A stretch of DNA of 64,000 nt from assembly GCA_037953625.1 (NCBI GenBank), contig CM075650.1, positions 146,659,206 to 146,723,205 of the forward strand, read 5' to 3'. Positions 59,201-64,000 of this stretch are shown one piece after another. The notes under the pieces are model-generated. The model was not told the origin of the DNA, made no database searches, and saw nothing but the letters and a program-made list of their open reading frames with translations. Source of the DNA: Crotalaria pallida (Eukaryota > Streptophyta > Magnoliopsida > Fabales > Fabaceae). A program made the translations under genes and the position numbers. Position 1 is the first letter of the stretch. Each line of letters opens with the position of its first letter.

Positions 59201-61270
59201 TTTCTTTGCAGTTTATTGCTGGTTGTGGGAGATTTTTTGAAGGAACTGCAGAGCAAATGTATCAGTCACTCTGTGTAACATTAGGTTCATTACCAAAGCC
59301 AACCCGAGTTTACTGCGGCCATGAGGTAAAATAGTACCAAAATCCCCTCATCTGTTTTAATAGTACTGGATGGATTGATCCTCCCATCTGTTTTAATAGT
59401 TAGTTTATGCATGAGTTCACGTCTTCACCCAGTAAGAATTTTAATTTAATAGAGATAGAGCCATAGCGAGACCGGTTTAATTCTAGATGTTTTTAAGAAT
59501 ATGAGCACAGTAAGTTTTCTGAGAAGTCACTTCCTGGATTTAGCAAATTGGAAGGTAACTCAAATATATGTTTGAGTTCTAAATCATTCTAAAGTGTGAA
59601 GCTCAATTGTGAAGATATTCTGCATCGTGGCTAAGCCAATGAGAGCATCTTGGGCCAGGTCATACTCGTAAACTCTTGCAAAGGCTGGGTTTATATTTCC
59701 AGTTGGTTGCATGGAGTGGTTAGATCAATTTGAATGCAATGGAACTGAAACCCTCTGGCTTATTGACACTTAATTAGTGTAACAAATTCAGGGATAAAGT
59801 ACGACTATTAAGTAGCTCATAAATACTGTTTCAAAAACTTGTTTAATGCAGAAGTCAGTCTAATATATTCTTAAAATGGGGACTTAGATTTCTGATTAAG
59901 AGATAGCATTCTATTCAGCAAACCCTTAAGCATGACAGTCCACATATCCTTAAGACCGATTGAGAGATGTAATAGCCAGCTGCATAATTATGATTTGAAA
60001 AGATGTAGATTTCTCTAGATACTCCCTGAGTGACTGTTTGTAAGATGCTCATCTGTGCCAAAGTGATATTGTACAATACTATAATGTTCAGACATAAAAA
60101 ATAGTATTTGGATTCAATCAACAGTGAAACTTTAGGCACGGCAAACATATAATTGGAGGGAAGTGGATATTCTAGATTCTATTTCAGGTTGTGCTTATGT
60201 GCTTTTTACCTGCAAAAGCTTAAATTATTTCCTTCTTTGTGATAGAATAAGAAATTATATCATTCATGTCATTTAATCAACTAGTGAACCTGAAATACTT
60301 TTTTTTTATCCTTTCTTTATCTGCCTTCACCCTCTAAATTTGTACAAGATATGTTGTTCACTTATGTTCTTTTCACTTATATAATTATGTTGTGCCTCTG
60401 TTATATAAGATATGTTGCTAATTGTTGTAACAGCAATAATAGAAACAGAAGAGAAAGAGAGAGAGAGAACACACAGAATTGTTCACGCAGTTCGGCCAAT
60501 GATGCCTACGTCTGTGACTATAGAGCAGCTATAGTTCCGTATTATTTCTTGTGCTAATTAGGGTTACAGAGTACACATATATAGTAGAAAACAGATTACA
60601 TTAAGGCCCATATGAGCCATACTCAACAATTGCTAATCAACCATGTGAGCCATACTCAACAATTGCTAATCAACCATAAGAGTTTGAATTTGTTTTATCT
60701 CACAGTACACAGTGAAGAACTTGCAATTTGCTCTGACAGTTGAGCCAGACAATTTGAAGCTACAACAAAAATTAACATGGGCTCAGAATCAGCAGCAAGC
60801 TGCCCAACCTACAATTCCCTCAACCATTGAGGAAGAGTTGGAGATCAACCCATTTATGAGGGTTGATCTACCTTTGCTTCAGGTCTGTCTCCTTCTCCCC
60901 ACCCACTCTTCAAAGGGCTATATAATATGTATATACATTTACTTGTAGATGGTACGAAGAACGGAATTAGATGTATCTAGGAAACAAAATTGATATTTGT
61001 ACAATCAGATGTGTTAACTTTCGTGACAACTTTTGGCTTATCACAAAGTAAGATCTGGTTGTACGTTGTACATATAACACAGCTGTTTTGTAAAGGCGTA
61101 TTTTTAAGAAAAAGTTTAATTTCTATTGTCCAATACAAGATTTAACACTTGTTTAAGAAAGTTGCTATTTGTTACACTCTTTAATTTCTTTGTAGGAGAA
61201 GTTGGGTTGCAAGTCTCCTGTGGAAGCTTTAGGAGAGATACGGAAGAGGAAAGACAACTGGAGGGGCTAA
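56287..61270 (+). CDS. GLX2: Cytosolic glyoxalase II (hydroxyacylglutathione hydrolase)
   Basis: Seven exons with GT-AG borders (56287-56333, 56467-56589, 57926-58087, 58891-58969, 59212-59325, 60706-60882, 61196-61270) join to 777 nt, 258 residues. That equals the usual length of plant cytosolic forms. The enzyme hydrolyses S-lactoylglutathione to lactate and glutathione, the second step of methylglyoxal detoxification. The metallo-beta-lactamase metal motif THHHWDH is at 53-59. Other ligands are in CHTKGH, FTGDTLF and VYCGHEYT. The C-terminal substrate-binding part (NPFMRVD, KRKDNWRG) is complete. There is no targeting peptide. A Stowaway MITE lies in intron 2 and an LTR-like fragment in intron 5. 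All exons look intact. Confidence 0.96.
57103..57451. mobile_element. Stowaway MITE in intron 2 of GLX2
   Basis: The ends CTCCCTCCGTTTCATATTTT and ATATGAAAGGGAGGGAG have TA outside both (57101-57102 and 57452-57453). At 349 bp it is longer than, and different inside from, the other Stowaway copies here. Confidence 0.85.
60411..60680. repeat. LTR-like fragment in intron 5 of GLX2
   Basis: The stretch has an AGAGAAAGAGAGAGAG tract, a CACGCAGTTCGGCCAATGAT phrase of the kind seen in plant LTRs, and an end repeated in tandem (GAGCCATACTCAACAATTGC twice, from about 60614). It starts near TGTTGC and ends near AACCA. A solo LTR is possible, but the ends and duplication are unclear. Confidence 0.4.
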
Positions 61271-61445
61271 TGAACTACTTGATACTAGCTTATGCTCTCC
61301 TATTCCATTTAACTTTTTCTGTTCCATGCTCTCCATATGAAAGTCTTAATGTACTTCCCAGCTGGTATTCCTGAAACTGAAATGGCAATATTAGATGTTT
61401 GATAATTTACAATGTCACACCATATATTGCATGGTATTTATGTTT

Positions 61446-61947
61446 GGCTTATTTATGGTTTTGGTCATTAAAAGTTCAATGTGTTTTGGTTTTAGTCCTT
61501 ACAAGTTATTTTGACCGGAACTAGTCCTTAATTTTTCAAACATTTTGGTTTTGGTTCCCTCCGTTAAAAAAATCAGTTATTTGCTGACATGGTTAACGAA
61601 AATCCACATCAGTTGCCTCGAGGTGTGAGATAACGTCAAATAGGTGACGTGACATGGATGATTCATGCCTATGAACTCAAAATTTTGCATACGAGACCAT
61701 TTTGCGCATCGGACCATTTTGTGTTATTGGATTTGTATCATCCACGTTGTTTCACCTATTTGGTTTCACTTCTTGGACGGTTGATGTGATGTTATGCTAG
61801 CTATACAAACAAATAACAAATTTTTGCAAACGTAGGGACCAAAACCAAAATGTTTAAAATTTTAAGGACTAGTCTCGGTCAAAATAACTTCTAGGGACTA
61901 AGACCAAAACACGCTGAACTTTCAGGGACTAAAAACATAAATAAGCC
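61446..61947. mobile_element. MULE-type MITE with perfect 9-bp TSD
   Basis: The 502-bp element has inverted ends GGCTTATTTATGGTTTT and AAAAACATAAATAAGCC with similarity far into both arms (GGGACTAA, GACCAAAAC). TTTATGTTT flanks both sides (61437-61445 and 61948-61956). It begins 176 bp after the GLX2 stop codon and may carry or disturb the poly(A) region. It is non-coding. Confidence 0.88.
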
Positions 61948-62143
61948 TTTATGTTTTATCGATCCTTATATTATTAGGGTCTTAGCTTATCATGCATAGT
62001 TGCATACGAATTACACGAAACAAGCACGTTCAAATGGGCCCTTATAACTTTGCACAACTAAATTGGAACACTTGTAACGGAAAAAACAAAATGGTTTCTG
62101 GTTTTGCTCAAATCCTTTTTAACAAAAAAGTTTTTGTTATATT

Positions 62144-62553
62144 AAGCACAATGGTGCGAATGCGAATGATGCGAATAGTGCAAAGGGTGTGAGCGATGGT
62201 GCGGGTTCAGCTTCAATGCAACAACAGCAAGATGCATATAGTGAAGGAATTACTTAGCTATTAGCTATTACTTGATTGTATTGTAAGTAAATGTAATTTA
62301 AGTAGTTAGTTAAATAAGTAGTTTCTAGAATAAGTAGATATTAACTCAGAATTCGTATAAGCACAATGGTGCGAATGCGAATGATGCGAATAGTGCAAAG
62401 GGTGTGAGCGATGGTGCGGGTTCAGCTTCAATGCAACAACAACAAGATGCATATAGTGAAGGAATTACTTAGCTATTAGCTATTAGCTTGATTGTATTGT
62501 AAGTAAATGTAATTTAAGTAGTTAGTTGAATAAGTAGTTTCTAGAATAAGTAG
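62144..62553. repeat. Direct duplication, spacing 215 bp, at the copia 5' side
   Basis: Copies begin at 62144 and 62359 with AAGCACAATGGTGCGAATG and run about 194 bp, nearly identical. Each first encodes a short peptide-like run (NGANANDANSAKGVSDGAGS) ending in a stop, then AT-rich sequence. This looks like the end of an internal region joined to the start of an LTR, present twice. The first copy breaks off at about 62337. Confidence 0.75.
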
Positions 62554-62829
62554 GTAGTTAGTTTTGGCGCCAACTTTGCTTGGTTGCTAGCTGGTAGTTC
62601 CAGCTGTGTATATATATTGTTTTCTGCCAAGTGGCTAATAATATATAGCAATCATTTTCTTACTCAGTTTTCTCTCTTGTAGTTTCTTTCTCAAGTTCTC
62701 TCTCATTTCAGTTAGTTTGTTAGTTGTTCATTCCTCATCATTCTTCCAGATTCTTCTTCATTTCTTCTCAATCATTCTTCAGATTCAGCAATAGCTGAGT
62801 CAATTCATCATCACATTCAAATTCTCATA

Positions 62830-62841
62830 TGGTATCAAAGC
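62830..62841 (+). other. Primer binding site of the copia element
   Basis: TGGTATCAAAGC differs at one base from the usual plant copia site TGGTATCAGAGC, complementary to initiator methionine tRNA. Confidence 0.85.
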
Positions 62842-62876
62842 TCATTTGAGCTCTGCTGCGCGTATTGATTCCTTCA

Positions 62877-64000
62877 ATGGCTTCCGTTTCAGATCTCAAA
62901 ATCATTGAACAATCGCAGAATCCAAATTCAGAATTCTATATTCATCCTTCTGAAAATCCTAGCACAATTCTTGTTTCTCCGCCATTGATCGGAGAAAATT
63001 ATCATCAATGGAGTCGTGCTATGAAGATGAGCTTGATTTCTAAGAACAAACTCGGATTCGTTGATGGAACAATAGTAGCGCCAAGGAGAGATGATCCAAC
63101 ATTTGCGATTTGGCATAGAGCGAATAATATGGTTACATCGTGGATAATTCGTTCGATTTCGAATCAAATTGCACAGAGCATCATCTGGATCGACAATGCG
63201 GCAGAAGTGTGGAAAGAGTTGAGAAATCGGTTTGCATATGGAGATAAATTCAGAATTGCAGAGATTCAAGAGCAAATTGCATCGTTGAAGCAAGGAGAAC
63301 TCTCAGTCACAGGTTATTTTACTCAATTGAAGATATTATGGGATGAGATAGATAATTTTCGACCATTCCTGAAATGTAACTGTGAATTGAAGTGTGGATG
63401 TGATGCTTTATAAAGGACTGAACAATATATCTTAGAAGATCGAGTAATTAGGTTCTTACGTGGACTAAATGACAATTATAGTACTGTAAGAACTCAATTG
63501 ATGCTAATGGAACCCTTGCCTATCTTAAGCAAAGCTTATTCTCTTGTTGTTCAACAAGAGAGGCAAATTTTTGGCACTGTTAGTGGTGATTCCAAGGCTA
63601 ATGTTGCTTACAATCGAGGAAACAACTACAGTGGAAGGAATTTCAATGGAAGAGATTCCAATTCTAAAGGAATTTTAGGCAGAGGTTCAGGATCTGGTTC
63701 TGGTAATAGTGGAGGATCTAGATCTAGTTATCATAGCAAAGAATGCACATATTGTGGTAGAGTTGGTCACACAGTAGACGTTTGTTATCAAAAGCACGGA
63801 TTTCCAACTAATTGGAAATCTGCTAGACAAGCCAACTCTGTTGATGCTGCTTCAGAGAATGGTGATGAAGATGTGCCTGAATCAGAGGTGAAAATTGACA
63901 ATAATATGAAGAAAGAAGAACAGCTATTTGGTTTTTCAAAGGAACAATACCATGGTCTTATGCAAATGATGCAAGAGGTGGTTAAGAATCATAGCTCCAC
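62877..64000 (+). pseudogene. Copia gag (partial), one in-frame stop
   Basis: The start is the ATG at 62877 (MASVSDLKI), 36 bp after the primer site. The copia N-terminal gag domain is clear (SPPLIGENYHQWSRAMKMSL, FVDGT, AEVWKELRNRFAYGDKFRI). A TAA at 63411-63413 interrupts the frame after CGCDAL. The same frame stays open after it with gag sequence (EDRVIRFLRGLND, LSKAYSLVVQQERQ). Further on there is a Gly/Ser-rich stretch and a zinc knuckle of CX2CX4HX4C form (CTYCGRVGHTVDVC). The frame is still open at the window edge, so pol lies beyond. Confidence 0.85.

Larger units (their letters stand above)
62554..64000 (+). mobile_element. Ty1/copia retrotransposon, left part, runs off the window
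   Basis: An LTR with a TATATATA (62609-62616) and a long CT-rich leader ends near CTCA (62827). The initiator-Met-type primer site TGGTATCAAAGC follows at 62830, then a copia-type gag. The exact start of the LTR is not known because the other LTR is outside the window. The true left end lies within or before 62359-62570. Confidence 0.8.

Overview
The window looks like nuclear DNA of a flowering plant, probably a eudicot. It is AT-rich, its host genes have GT-AG introns, and plant-type transposons fill most of it. The repeat families would fit a legume, but I cannot settle the family from sequence alone. There is no sign of an organelle, bacterial or phage origin.

Four host genes are supported. 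They are a one-exon secreted cystatin (22164-22532, +), a two-exon LRR subfamily III receptor-like kinase with an altered catalytic loop (28659-31207, -), a three-exon mitochondrial-type membrane protein with a Coa1/Tim21-like domain (36311-40642, -), and a seven-exon cytosolic glyoxalase II (56287-61270, +) whose exons join to exactly 258 residues. I see no pathway that links the four.

The rest is a layered record of transposition. From left to right: MITEs and an inverted gene-fragment duplication (1-3.3 kb); a complete but broken chromodomain Ty3/gypsy element with near-identical LTRs and a perfect target-site duplication (TSD, 4.3-9.6 kb); a MULE-type MITE (11.3-11.8 kb); a degenerate Helitron with a Rep/PIF1-helicase pseudogene and a recognisable 3' terminus at 20009; more MITEs around the cystatin gene; a SINE split by an hAT element (24.7-25.7 kb); SINEs and a 5'-truncated RTE-type LINE (41-43 kb); decayed tandem duplications (43-49 kb); a non-autonomous LTR element on the minus strand rich in internal tandem repeats (49.9-55.75 kb); and the start of a Ty1/copia element running off the right edge (about 62.5-64 kb).

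The clearest evidence is at junctions. Perfect or near-perfect TSDs mark three MULE-type MITEs (9 bp), two hAT elements (8 bp), the gypsy element (5 bp), several SINEs and the LINE (18 bp). I found no convincing new biological system. The most unusual items are a SINE with its own empty-site paralogue next door, a LINE with apparent filler DNA copied from its target, and a possible antisense ORF inside the non-autonomous LTR element.
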